DNA from: Zoroaster sp. YZ-2022
Lineage: Eukaryota > Echinodermata > Asteroidea > Forcipulatida > Zoroasteridae
DNA: 64,000 nucleotides
Assembly (NCBI GenBank): GCA_029582265.1
Contig: CM055816.1
Span: 30,486,366 to 30,550,365, forward strand
Direction: 5' to 3'
Below the pieces are notes generated by a model. The model had not been told where the DNA came from. It did no database searches and was given only the letters and a program-made list of their open reading frames with translations. A program made the translations under genes and the position numbers. Shown one piece after another: positions 1 to 12,000 of this stretch (position 1 is the first letter of the stretch; each line of letters opens with the position of its first letter).

Positions 1-2390
1 GAATGGACACATGCAGATATAAAAAGAAGACATTACAAGTAGCATTTGAAGTATAAATTAGAAGTGGGATTTGAACCCAGAACCTCTGGAACACTAGACC
101 ACTCAGTCTTCTTAAGCCAGTTATATCTGACGTTAATCATAACCCTTAAAATGGACACAGGCAGATATAAAAAAGACAAAAGTACAAGTAGGATTTGAAC
201 CCAGGACCTCTGTAACAACAGTCCTGAATCATTCCACTAGACCACTCAATCTTCTTAACAAATTTGCATCTGACGTTAATTATAACCCTTAGAATGCACA
301 AATGCAGTCTATATAAAAAGACAAAATTACAAGTGGAATTTGAACCCAGGATCTGTGGAACAAGAGTCCTGAGCCTTTCAACTAGACCACTCATCCTTCT
401 TAAAAAGTTGCCTCTGACGTTAATTATAACCCTTAGAATGGACATATGCAGATATAAAAAAGACAAAATTACAAGAGGGATTTGAACACAGGACCTGTTG
501 AACAAGAGTCCATAGTCTTTTCACTAGACCACTCACTCTTTGTAACTAAATTGCATCTGACGTTAATTATAACCCTTAGAATGGACATACATGTATGCAG
601 ATATAAAAAAGACAAAATTACAAGAGGGATTTGAACACAGGACCTCTTGAACAAGAGTCCTGAGTCTTTCCACTAGACCACTCAGTGTTCTTAACAAAGT
701 TGCATCTGACGTTAATTATAACCGTTAGAATGGACACATGCAGATATAAAAAGAAGACATTACAAGTAGCATTTGAAGTATAAATTAGAAGTGAGATTTG
801 AACCCAGAACCTCTGGAACACTAGATCACTCAGTCTTCTTAAGCCAGTTATATCTGACGTTAATCATAACCCTTAGAATTGACACAGTCAGATATAAAAA
901 AGACAAAAGTACAAGTAGGATTTGAACACAGGACCTCTGGAACAAGAGTCCTGAATGATTCCACTAGACCACTCATTCTTCTTTACAAATTTGCATCTGA
1001 CGTTAATTATAACCCTTAGAATGCACACATGCAGTCTATATAAATAGACAAAATTAGTAGTGGTATTTGAACCAAGGACCTGTGGAACAAGAGTCCCAAG
1101 GCTTTTCACTAGACCACTCATCCTTCTTAATAAAGTTGCCTCTGACGTTAGTTATAACCCTTAGAATGGACACATGCAGATATAAAAAAGACAAAATTAC
1201 AAGAGGGATTTGAACCCAAGACCTGTGGAACAAGAGTACTTAGTCTTTTCACTAGAACACTCACTCTTCTTAAAAAAGTTGCATCTGACGTTAATTATAA
1301 CCCTTAGAATTGACACAGTCAGATATAAAAAGACAAAATTACAAAAGTGATTTGAACCCAGGACCTCTGGAAGAAGAGTCCTGAGTCTTTCCACTAGACC
1401 ACTCAATCTTCTTATCAAATTTGCATCTGACGTTAATTATAACCCTTACAATGGACATATGCAGTCTATATAAAAAGACAAAATTACAAGTAGGATTTGA
1501 ACCAAGGACCTGTGGAACAAGAGTCCCGAGGCTTTTCACTAGACCACTCATCCTTCTTAATAAAGTTGCCTCTGACGTTAGTTATAACCCTTAGAATGGA
1601 CACATGCAGATATAAAAAAGACAAAATTACAAGAGGGATTTGAACCCAAGACCTGTGGAACAAGAGTACTTAGTCTTTTCACTAGAACACTCACTCTTCT
1701 TAACAAAGTTGCATCTGACGTTAATTATAACCCTTAGAATTGACACAGTCAGATATAAAAAGACAAAATTACAAAAGCGATTTGAACCCAGGACCTCAGG
1801 AACAAGAGTCCTGAGTCTTTCCACTAGACCACTCAGTGTTCTTAACAAAGTTTCCTCTGACGTTAATTATAACCCTTAGAATGGACACATGCAGATATAA
1901 AAAAGACATCATTACAAGAGAGATTTGAACCCAGGACCTCTGTAACAAGAGTCCTGAATCATTCCACTAGACCACTCAATCTTCTTAACAAATTTGCATC
2001 TGACGTTAATTATAAGTAGGATTTGAACCCAGTACCTTTGGATCAAGAGTCCTTAGACTTTCCACTAGACCACTCAATCTTCTTAGTAAATTTGCCTCTG
2101 ACGTTAATTATAACCCTTAGAATGCACACATGCAGATATAAAAAAAGACAAAATTACAAGTAGGATTTGAACCCAGGACCGGTGGAACAAGAGCCCTTAG
2201 TCTTTTCACTAGACCACTCACTCTTCTTAACACAATTGCATCTGACGTTAATTATAACCCTTAGAATTGACACAGTCGGATATAAAAAGACAAAATTACA
2301 AAAGTGATTTGAACCCAGGACCTCTGGAACAAGAGTCCTGAGTCTTTCCACAAGTTTATGGTTTTCTTCTTTAGAATAGCAAGTGGTCTG
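1..2390 (-). repeat. tandem array of tRNA-like units, minus strand
   Basis: About 16 units of roughly 143 bp are repeated head to tail, and the array runs off the left edge of the window. Read on the minus strand, each unit has a Pol III A-box match (TGGTCTAGTGG), about 35 bp later a B-box match (GGTTCAAATCC, varying), then T-rich sequence ending in TTTTGTCTTTTTATATC, followed by a spacer containing GGGTTATAATTAACGTCAGA. The A-B spacing is that of a tRNA. The anticodon-arm region forms only a short bulged hairpin and there is no clear acceptor stem, so these look tRNA-derived rather than functional tRNA genes. Units differ by scattered substitutions and small indels, and one near 733-830 carries an insertion. 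Confidence 0.8.
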
Positions 2391-2930
2391 GACTTGAAGT
2401 CTAGACATTCAAAATCCATTAATAATTGTCAAAATTTGTATTTTGCCTGTATACTTCTCAACTCAAATTTTCATAAGAGCAAGCAGCCAAGTAGAAAATT
2501 CTCTATCTTGGTGTGGTGTTAAAAATCCATAAATATTTTTCTTTGCCTGTGTTCATTTTAAGGTTTTTAATAAACATTTCAAACTCAAAACCTATCTGTG
2601 GTCCAGTTGAAAGACTTACAGCTCAGGACCCAAAAGCCATGGGTTCAAGTCCTGCTCAGTGCATTTTTTAAATTATCTTTGCCTGTGTCCAGTCTAAAGG
2701 TTATAATGTAAGTCAAATGCAAAATTTTAAGTATTGTATGTGGAAAGATAATGTGTTCTGAATCCCAGAACAACTGGGTTTGGAATCTGTCTCATAACTT
2801 CTTCTGTTTTTATCTTTACCCATGTAAGGTTTGTAATTAAACTGATACCCACACTTAATAAGAGCAAAGTGGTCTAGTGGGATGATGCAAGACTGGACCC
2901 AGGTAACCTCGGTTCAAATGCTACTTGTAA
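2355..2930 (+). repeat. diverged tRNA-like units at the array centre
   Basis: Between the two opposed arrays lie about four diverged plus-strand tRNA-like segments, near 2370-2420, 2592-2660, 2735-2795 and 2872-2930. They keep parts of the A box (GTGGTCCAGTTG, GTGGTCTAGTGG) and B box (GGTTCAAGTCC, GGTTCAAATGC), but their middles differ from the array consensus and from one another. Short conserved pieces such as TTTGCCTGTGTCCA recur between them. They may be older members or separate tRNA-related insertions. Confidence 0.55.
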
Positions 2931-3940
2931 TGTCTTCTTTTTATATCTGCATGTGTCTATTCTAAGGGTTATAATTAACGTCAGATGCTACTTTGTTAAC
3001 AACATTGAGTAGTCTAGTGGAAAGACTCAGAACTCTTGTTCCAGAGGTCTTGGGTTCAAATCACACTTGTAATTTTGTCTTCTTATATCTGCATGTGTGT
3101 ATTCTAAGGGTTATAATTAATGTCAGATGTAAATTTGTTAACATTGAGTGGTCTAGTGGAAAAACTCAGGACTCTTGTTCCAGAGGTCCTGTGTTCAAAT
3201 CCCTTTTGTAATTTTGTCTTTTATTTATCTGCATGTGTGCATTCTAAGGGTTATAATTAATGTCAAATGTAATTATTTTAACAACATTGAGTGGTCTAGT
3301 GGAAAAACTCAGGACTCTTGTTCCAGAGGTTCTGTGTTCAAATAACCATTGTAAATTTGTCTTTTATTTATCTGCATGTGTGCATTCTAAGGGTTATAAT
3401 TAACGTCAGGTGTATATTTGTTAACAACATTGAGTGGTCTAGTGGAAAGACTCTGGACTCTTGTTCCAGAGGTTCTGTGTTCAAATTGTAATTTTGTCTT
3501 CTTATATCTGCATGTCCATTCTAAGGGTTATAATTAACGTCAGATGCTGCTTTGTTAAGAAGAGTGAGTGGTCTAGTGGAAAGACTCAGGACTATTATTA
3601 CAGAGGTCCTGGGTTCAAATCCTTCTTGTAATTTTGTCTTTTTATATTCGACTGTGTCCATTCTAAGGGTTATAATTAACGTCAGATGCAACTTTGTTAA
3701 GAAGAGTTAGTGGTCTAGTGGAAAGACTCAGGACTCAGGACTCTTGCTCTGGAGGTTCTGGGTTCAAATCATACTTGTAATTTTGTATTTTCTTATATCT
3801 GCATGTGTCCATTCTAAGGGTTATAGTTAACGTGAGAGGCAACTTTATTAAGAAGATTGAGTGGTCTAGTGGAAAGACTCAAGACTCAGGACTCTGGAGG
3901 TGGAAGTTGTGGGTTCAAACCCAGCTGAATGCAGGAGGGG
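2870..3940 (+). repeat. tandem array of tRNA-like units, plus strand
   Basis: Eight units of about 140 bp belong to the same family as the minus-strand array but in the opposite orientation, so the two arrays are convergent. Each has TGGTCTAGTGG, then GGTTCAAATC or GTTCAAAT, then TTGTAATTTTGTCTT. Spacers carry TTCTAAGGGTTATAATTAACG. Some B boxes are damaged (for example near 3340 and 3480), which argues against strict selection on every unit. Confidence 0.78.
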
Positions 3941-4074
3941 ACTTTGTTTTACCAAATGGGTTATTTTAAATAAAGTAAATGCAAAACTGTTATTCAAGCT
4001 TGCTTATTAAACTAGCTTGCTAAGCTAGCATGCTAGTTCTGGTAGACTCAGGACCCGAGTGGATCAGTCATGCC

Positions 4075-4185
4075 TGGTGGATGTCATGCCTGGGGCTTGA
4101 ACCCTCCTGGGGAGATGGACTCAGGTTCCTTGGATCTCAATCGCACAGTCTAACCTGTTGAGCAATCGGGTCCCCCCCCCCCCCC
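4075..4185 (-). repeat. isolated tRNA-like sequence beside a C-tract
   Basis: On the minus strand this reads GGACCCGATTGCTCAACAGG, then about 50 bp later GGTTCAAGCCC, matching tRNA A and B boxes of a long-variable-arm type. A run of 14 C (plus strand) sits directly beside its start. It is unlike the neighbouring array units and is probably a SINE head or decayed tRNA pseudogene. Confidence 0.45.
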
Positions 4186-4234
4186 GTGAAAATGTGTTCG
4201 TTTCTAATATATAAAGCTTAAATTTGTACTTAGA

Positions 4235-4780
4235 AAAATTAGCTCACTCCAACACTAGGCTCAAGGTATTGGACAATAAAAGGCAAAATGAGTCTGAAGA
4301 CTTGGACACCAGATTGGGAATATCTTACATGTGGAATTCTATACTTAATAAATTTAGCTCTGAAAATAGGCTCAGGGTACTGGACAATAACAGGTAGATG
4401 AGTATTATTACTGGATGCTGAAATGGGAAAGTCTTCCATGTAGAAATCTATACTTAGTAAATTTAGCTCTGAAAATAAAACCACCAGATACTGGACAGTA
4501 ACAGGCAGATTAGTCTGGTCACTAAACATTAGATATCAGGCTAGGGAAGTCTTACATATAGAAATCTATACTTGGACAATAACAGGCAGATCACTATGGT
4601 TACTACACACTGGATAATGAAATGGGAAATTCTTCCATGTAGAAATCTATACTTGGTCAATATAGCTCACTCTGATTCTGTGAATGAATTTCTGAAGTTT
4701 GAAGTAATGGACAGGAAAATGAGTTAGGTTACTAGACACCAGGAATAAGTCTTATGGAAGAATAGATAAGTAGTTTATTA
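4235..4780. repeat. degenerate tandem repeat, about 115-bp unit
   Basis: Four to five imperfect copies share the core phrases GGACAATAACAGGCAGAT, CTTCCATGTAGAAATCTATACTT and AATTTAGCTCTGAAAATA. Copies are 10-25 percent different by eye and the array fades toward 4780. Open frames here are by-products of the repeat. Confidence 0.7.
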
Positions 4781-5007
4781 AATGACTTTCAAGCAGAATA
4801 ATAAGGAAAACATTGAGTGCTTGGAACACAAACATGTTAAGTGCATTTTTGTTGATTTTAAACAGTTTATGTGATTTTTATAAACATGATGTCATTACTT
4901 CAGTTTGATATAATCCCAGTTTTGTACATTTCATCAATGGCATAGAAATTTGCTTAGAACGCTAATTTAAAAAGGTTCTTCAATAATTAATTCACCTACA
5001 AATTTGA

Positions 5008-5062
5008 CTGTCATGGTAGTCTAGTTGGTAGAATGCTCACTTTGCAAGTACCGGGATCAAGA
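5008..5062 (+). repeat. tRNA-like fragment
   Basis: The segment TGGTAGTCTAGTTGGTAGAA resembles a tRNA D-arm/A box and is followed by CACTTTGCAAGTACCGGGATCAAGAC, which resembles an anticodon arm and weak B box. The remainder is ordinary AT-rich DNA. Confidence 0.35.
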
Positions 5063-5287
5063 CAAGGTTTTTCAAAATTTTCATAAATTTTGTTTAATTT
5101 TTTAATACATTTTTTTAACTACAAAATTAATTCAGAAGCAAAGCTTTCTATATAATAGTAATTCACCATTGTGGATGATTTTCTTTAAGTCAAAAGTTCA
5201 TGTTTAGTTTACAAATGCATATAGTGGAAAAAGTGTACTGCAGAAGAAGAAAAAATGCAGTTTAGATTCATAACTCCATCGAAATGC

Positions 5288-5344
5288 GCGGGTGACATAC
5301 ACTCCCTGTACAAATCAATTTTACAGGGAGTGTATGTCACCCGC
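5288..5344. repeat. perfect 23-bp inverted repeat (hairpin)
   Basis: Arms 5288-5310 and 5322-5344 are exact reverse complements (GCGGGTGACATACACTCCC then TGTA), separated by an 11-nt AT-rich loop. It is GC-richer than its surroundings. It could be a tiny foldback element, a small-RNA hairpin or an assembly artefact. Confidence 0.8.
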
Positions 5345-5504
5345 AAAATTTACATAGCTGCAATTAAAAGTATTTAAAATGTACATTTTCCAAAACAGTT
5401 CTCTTGCAACATGTAATGTGGACTAATTATCTTCAAATAAAAATATGATCTTACAACAAGAAAAAGGTGTGTGAAATATACACTTCAAAATTTGCAAAAC
5501 ATAC

Positions 5505-5945
5505 TTTTTAGGAAAGAGTTCTGTTTTATAAGTTCACCTGGGGTGGCCAGCCGCTTTGTGATATATGTAGGACACCCAGATTTAAAGAGCATCTACATTG
5601 TATTACACAATGATTTAAAAACATAACATTCAATAATTCTTTAAATTGTGTTTTTTGGATAAGTAGGGGCACATACCAAGTAATTAACATTTATACTGTA
5701 CACATACAACATTATGAAATTATTATCTGAAAAATACTTCATGTTTTCAGCATTTAGGAAAGAGTTCTCTTTCTTAAATTCTATGCGATGTTTTTATCAT
5801 TCACAGTGACCAATATTACAAAAGAACTATTTTCAAGGCATGTAATTATGTGAATTCAGGAAAGATTTCATCTGGAGTGGCCAGCTGCTTTTTGTGCTAT
5901 ATACACATGTAGGACACCCAGTTTGAAAGAGCACCTACAAATCAG
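5505..5945. repeat. two diverged direct copies, about 340 bp apart
   Basis: The phrase GGAAAGAGTTCTGTTTTATA and a following TGGCCAGCCGCTTTGTG...TGTAGGACACCCAG...AGAGCATCTACA at about 5510-5600 recur at about 5755-5940 with substitutions, including TGTAGGACACCCAG again. This is an old tandem duplication. Confidence 0.6.
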
Positions 5946-5959
5946 TATTATACCATGAA

Positions 5960-6177
5960 TTAAAAACAAAACCTTAGAAGAGCTACATAATTAGATCTTA
6001 AGCATAGACTTGGTTTGCTCACAGCAGGAATTAACAGTTCTTGGAGGTGGCAAGCAACATCATCTTTGTCCAAATCTGATGGAGGGACATCCAAGCAGAC
6101 CTGTCCAACACTACAGGAGTTGTGCATGCAGTATGGGTGAGAGTCAAGTCCAGTTCCTCTGGTGATTGCATGTATCC
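5960..6177 (-). CDS. possible cysteine-rich exon, unrecognised
   Basis: On the minus strand a polypyrimidine tract and TAG acceptor at 6178-6180 open into a 72-codon frame ending at 5960. The peptide has four cysteines in about 40 residues (HPYCMHNSCSVGQVCLDVPP, then a CHLQELL segment). The first part resembles a small disulfide-rich extracellular module, but I do not recognise the family. No partner exon is visible; the 500-N gap lies upstream on this strand. It may be a real terminal exon, a pseudo-exon, or chance. Confidence 0.25.
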
Positions 6178-6199
6178 CTATACAGGGGAAAAACAAACA

Positions 6200-7064
6200 A
6201 ACTCATTTAAGAAAAACATTAATGCAATCATTTATTTTCTTACAACCCTTCAGTTAATGTTCACAGATATCGCCAAAATGCTGATCAATTTTGTACTGTG
6301 TCCCGACAAACATTTTGTAGTAATTTGACCCAATCACGTCGATGAGGTGATCTGTGACATAGATTAAGTTTTTCAATTTGAAATTTTAACAAGAGGAAGG
6401 ATAAGCAAAACAACTAGGGATGACGATATTGATTTTTGAGTCGATTATCGACAGCCATGATATCGATATTATCGTCTAAATATGCAGATTTTTTTAAATA
6501 CATGAAAAAATGTATGTATCATATATTAACGACATTGGACACCGAAATAACTACATGAAGATGTGAACAGAGGCAGCCACATTTCTGAACCCTCCTATGT
6601 CATTGCTATATATACATACAACTACTTGTATTTTCTAATTTCCTGATATTGTTCTCTATTTTTATAAAAATGTTTCCCTTGAACAAATTAGCAGCAACAT
6701 AATTAACCCATTATCTTGGGCATTTGACAATGTCTCTGAAGGTTTAAACCTATTGTAGCTGAACTTTAGTGGAAAGTAGCTACAGTGGTCAAAACCAACT
6801 GCCCATTTTGACTTTTGACCTGTAAATGTAGTACTTACGACACAATGTTTTACAGTATTTGACCTTTAAGTGCACTAGATATACCTTGGCAAGTATACCA
6901 ACATTTTGATTAATAAGCATCTATACTAGATTCTGACAACTAAACTATGAAAAGATAAGTGATTATATAAAGCTATGTCACTTATAAAAAACCTTTGCTT
7001 CACTACTGACCAACCGTCCTAACATATCGACTACTTGATTTTTGGAATCCCTTCACTTCAAACT
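6200..7064. other. no gene seen
   Basis: AT-rich sequence without supportable coding or RNA features. A small palindromic patch (GATGACGATATTG and CGATATTATCGTC, 6420-6477) may be an element end. Confidence 0.5.
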
Positions 7065-7564
7065 NNNNNNNNNNNNNNNNNNNNNNNNNNNNNNNNNNNN
7101 NNNNNNNNNNNNNNNNNNNNNNNNNNNNNNNNNNNNNNNNNNNNNNNNNNNNNNNNNNNNNNNNNNNNNNNNNNNNNNNNNNNNNNNNNNNNNNNNNNNN
7201 NNNNNNNNNNNNNNNNNNNNNNNNNNNNNNNNNNNNNNNNNNNNNNNNNNNNNNNNNNNNNNNNNNNNNNNNNNNNNNNNNNNNNNNNNNNNNNNNNNNN
7301 NNNNNNNNNNNNNNNNNNNNNNNNNNNNNNNNNNNNNNNNNNNNNNNNNNNNNNNNNNNNNNNNNNNNNNNNNNNNNNNNNNNNNNNNNNNNNNNNNNNN
7401 NNNNNNNNNNNNNNNNNNNNNNNNNNNNNNNNNNNNNNNNNNNNNNNNNNNNNNNNNNNNNNNNNNNNNNNNNNNNNNNNNNNNNNNNNNNNNNNNNNNN
7501 NNNNNNNNNNNNNNNNNNNNNNNNNNNNNNNNNNNNNNNNNNNNNNNNNNNNNNNNNNNNNNNN
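7065..7564. other. assembly gap, exactly 500 N
   Basis: Run of 500 N, presumably a placeholder of arbitrary length. The sequence just to its right is a duplicate of 9981-10400, so repeat collapse probably caused the gap. Open frames crossing it are meaningless. Confidence 0.98.
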
Positions 7565-7574
7565 GAAGGTATTT

Positions 7575-7994
7575 GTGTGGTGCACCCATCACTTCTGTGT
7601 ATACAATATACCATTTCATAGTCATGCTGCCAAAGAGGGTCACTCATGAAGGCCATGTCAATTCAGCCTGTCGGTGATAGAGCTGAAAGGGGTTCAACTG
7701 TTTTTGCCAAAAAAAATGAACAGTAATTAACTAAAATGTGTTTTCGGTCTATTCGCTGCAGGCCCGCTCACACATTGCAAATTTGAACAGGTAGTTACAT
7801 AAGTACGTTCCAAACTAATAATTATAACCCAGTCCAAAAAGTTGCCATTCACTCAAAAGTTCAGATGAACCTTCACGATTACAGGTGCCGACCCGTGGCC
7901 TAAATGTTTTCAATTTTATAGGTTACTTTTCAAAAACAAATGGACCCGTTAGCGATTTGTAATTTGAAAGGCAAATAAGTAATGACATACATTC
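7575..7994. repeat. 420-bp direct repeat, copy 1
   Basis: Nearly identical to 9981-10400, from GTGTGGTGCACCCATCAC to AAGTAATGACATACATTC. Differences are mostly single-base indels, as expected of low-quality sequence next to a gap. Both copies end at the same base. Confidence 0.85.
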
Positions 7995-8856
7995 AAAACG
8001 AGCCTTTATGGGGAATTTGGGATGTCAAAGGCACCCAGACTCAAGAAAACTTCGATTCCGACGAATCCTTCAAACGATAAGCCAAAGCGACGAAACGATG
8101 CTTCGTTAAAACGAGAGAATAGACAAGTAACTAACGTTAAGTCAGATCCGACATGTCCGATCTACATGTATGTACTGTGTGCGCCGCCATGTTGGGTTTC
8201 GGACATCGTTAACAATAAATATACGGCGTAGTTCACACATCATACATGAACAAATACACTCTAGACTAAAATAACACATTTTTACAACTTTTAGAAGAAT
8301 TCGATGATGAAAATTGTGACTAGATTTTCCGGTCGGCGGCAATGAACACCAACGGTTCTTTTTTGTGACCTTTGTGGTTTGATATTTTCTATTTTTCAAC
8401 CGAGTCACTAAATAATCGTTTTCTTCACAAAGATAGCAGTTTGGTGAATGAAAATTACACATTAGATAGTTTATTAGTTACTTTTTACCTCAGTAAAGTA
8501 TCACAATTTCATCTGACGACGATTTAGCCATTTCTATGTTATTTTCCAGCGTGGTCAATATAAGCGCAGGCACGTGAATGAACGCATTCGCTGTTGTATT
8601 ATGTATGTGGTTTGGCGTTCCCGGGAAGCAAGCCTTCTTCTTTACGTGCGTCACACATAGAGACAAATTATAAGTAGCTCGCTAAAAATCAATGAGATAT
8701 TTTTTTTTATCATTAAAAATACCATATTTTAGCATCTCCATGGCATTTACGTCTCTATTTCTGTGGTCCTTTAACAACTTGTATCAAGAATCAATCAAAT
8801 TTTGACAATATTTGGTTTGTATTATTGTTCATTTACAGTGAGAGCAGTGTTTTCAG

Positions 8857-9072
8857 GTTGCCCCGATGCCGATATCATAGCCACCGACCCAATGGTCAAC
8901 TTTACTATCCCCAATGCTACCGATGCTAACACCGGTGTTCCACTCATCGTGTCGTGCAGTCCAATGCCGGGGTCGAATTTCACCAAGAACGTCACGGTGG
9001 TTAATTGTACGGCGAGCGATGCTGAGGGGCACGTGGCATCACAAGTTTGTTCTTTTAACGTTCAACTGAAAG
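8857..9072 (+). CDS. exon: HYR (hyalin repeat) domain
   Basis: Acceptor TTTTCAG and donor AAAG/GTAAAG bound 216 bp, phase 1-1, so the module can be skipped or duplicated without shifting frame. The peptide begins at CPDADIIATDP and has the HYR signature: PNATDANTG, a central C, PGSNF, VNCTASDAEGH, and the terminal VCSFNVQL strand. Several N-glycosylation sequons (NFT, NAT, NVT, NCT) fit an extracellular location. GC content is visibly higher than in the flanking DNA. Confidence 0.85.
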
Positions 9073-12000
9073 GTAAAGAAAACTCATTATGCTTTCTTTA
9101 TGACCTACAGGGTGTCCCAAAAATGCCCTTTATTACCAGCAAGTATTTTACCATTATTATTTTTATGCATAATTATTATGTTCCAATTTTGTATTTGTTC
9201 CATTTTTTAGTCAAATTTAGATTTAGGATTGTGTAACACTAGTGTCATTCACGCTGTTCCAAGTTTGAGAATAAGAATGCTCATTATAAATATCTTCATA
9301 CTTGGAATGGAGCAAAACTATGAAGCCCCATTGGTGCCACTTGACTAGTGCGAATATGTTTCACTTTATGTATTATGTATTTCACAGCACCGCCACTTAT
9401 ATCTTGCGGCCGCAACTTATTATCTTGCGGCCTCAACTTATTATCTTGTCTGTTTCTTATTGCTTGAAAGTTTTGGTAATCTGCAGCGTACCGAATACTG
9501 AACTTCGAAATAGCTCGTGTCCGTTCGGAAATGTTCGTCACTGGAATGGTCTATTGATGCATTTCTCTGTAACAAGACTACGTTGTATGAGGGCGCTAAT
9601 CTTCAGCCTCGAACCATCAGGGTGCACCACACTAAATAGGCAAAAATTGGTACACCAAACTTTTAAACCTACAACTTTTCTTAAATTAATAAACTTTTGA
9701 GGAGACTTGATAAATTTTGGGTTTAAAGTTGGTCCTATTTGGCTTGGGAAGTGGCAGCAAGTTGGTTTGGGAAAAAGCACATTTTCGGGGGTGTTACATT
9801 CTGGGGGTAATTAGCAAAAATTCCCAACGGCTGACCTGCCAAAAATTGAAAAGAATTTGACAGATTAAGATTCAAACTACAATTTTCAGTATTGTCACAA
9901 AAACTGAGAGACTCCTGGATAAGGATTTTGTTCACTGTGAAGTTAGGGGTTTTTACACTGAGGTCAATGGAAGTGCATTTAGTGTGGTGCACCCATCACT
10001 TTTATTGTATACAATATACCATTTCATGAGTCATGCTGCCAAAAGGGTCACTCATAGGCCATGTCAATTCGGCCTGTCTGGTGATAGAGCTGAAAGGGGT
10101 TCAACTGTTTTTGCAAAAAAAATGAACGAGTAATTAACTAAAATGTGTTTTCGGTCTATTCGCTGCAGGCCGCTCACACATTGCAAATTTGAACAGGTAG
10201 TTACATAAGTACGTTCCAAACTAATAATTATAACCCAGTCCAAAAAGTTGCCATTCACTCAAAAGTTCAGATGAACCTTCACGATTACAGGTGCCGGCCC
10301 GTGGCCTAAATGTTTTCAATTTTATAGGTTACTTTTCAAAAACAAATGGACCCGTTAGCGATTTGTAATTTGAAAGGCAAATAAGTAATGACATACATTC
10401 CTGGTACACACGTGCATTTTTCCAGACGTCAGAAACGTGTTTTTTTATTTCAATAAACACTCGTAAACATTACATGAGTATTGTCTAGGTTGGTGAAATT
10501 CTTGCGTCGGGAGATACACAATTGATTTAATTTTTGCCCAACACCGACGTGTGTATAGCACTGTATGCTTTCCGAGTGTCTGTGAAAAAAAACTACACAG
10601 GCGACTCGGGCGGGATTCGAACCCACGACCTCCTGCTTACTAGTGCAGACGTCTTAACCTCTCGACCGCCGAGCTTGCCCGATAACAATTGGCCGGTTAG
10701 AATCCCATATAGCAGCGGGTTCCGTGATATGTATAGGTTGGTGAAATTCTTCACCAACCTATACTTATGAGTATTGTCATACATAAAGCTTGATACATCT
10801 GTTAACACCGCCGAATGACGGGGGAATATGAAGATGATGATCCTTTATCCTAAGTTGTTTTGTGAAGAACAAGGCTATACCAGTGATGATCTACTTAAAA
10901 ATGGACAATAGCCATCACTAGTTGTAGATTGTATATTGTAAATCTGAAAAATACATAGTGTCAATTTACAAAGTGGATCTCAACGATTTCTAAACCACTG
11001 TTGAAAAATAAGTTAAACATACTTTGTCAATATTATCATACAAAACTTCCTTTCAATGGGTGTGGGCATAAGGTGGAAAGAACAAGTTGGTTAATGCAGT
11101 CTTGTGAGAGCTTGGTCCACAAGGCATTCCTAAAACGGTACGAAGTTTAATATCCATGTCACTGAGAACCCTTTAATAATTAACACCGAATACTTGTCAA
11201 GAATGAAAAAATGGCTAAAAACTAAGGTAAATATTTGAAGACTCTGTATATGATCAAAAGACTTTTTTCAGACAAGACAATATCAAACCACAAATAAATA
11301 TCACATAATTGAAATGTATGATTTCAATAGCTACATATTACCCGTTTTACCAGTGCTGTATATTTGATCTTAAGATACAAATATTTAAAATGTGTTTTCT
11401 CAAATAAAAAATATGAAAAAAGAGGTTACAGAGTTTAACATCCTAAAATTAAACAGTAAATTCAGAACATTGAATATCAAAACAATACCCTTTCAACAAG
11501 AAACTCTTTTAACAACAACAATACACACAGAAGTCTGTTAATTGTATATAAATTCTGTCAGAGCATACCAGGACCTATGACCCCCCCATCAGAAAGCTTG
11601 AAATGTTAGGCATATAATCGTAAGAATACTCTGATTATACTGGATCATACTGATCAAAATGTTGAGTTGTAAACCACCGCTTCCAAACAATCAGTTATTT
11701 TAAAGAGTGTCACCAGTGCTTTTGAATTGTTCTAATCTTGAACACCAACAAATTTAGAAATGTTCTCTCAAATAATGAAAAAAACAAAAAACAAAACAAA
11801 ACAAACAAACAAAAAGAAAAAAATAAGATAGTGATCTTAATGGTCCGAAATTTACATCCACCTTATCATGTTTTTAAAATCTGATAAAATAAAAGAGTAA
11901 CTTCAGAACATCAAATATCTTAATAATAATATAAATATCTTAATAATAAACTCTCTATACAAGAAACTCTTTCAATAACAACAACAATACACAAAGAAGA

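Noticed and set aside
1..2390. Functional tRNA gene cluster
   Set aside because: A and B boxes fit, but no 7-bp acceptor stem or proper anticodon arm could be drawn by eye; kept as tRNA-like repeat.
1..3940. CRISPR-like spacing of regular repeats
   Set aside because: Eukaryotic context, units are related along their whole length and have no unique spacers or cas genes.
7003..7677. Frames of about 200 codons across N
   Set aside because: Assembly gap; the X residues are not sequence.
8022..8127. Basic open frame ending at GTAACT donor (MSKAPRLKKTSIPT...)
   Set aside because: Plausible exon composition but no acceptor partner, family or conservation; too weak to annotate.
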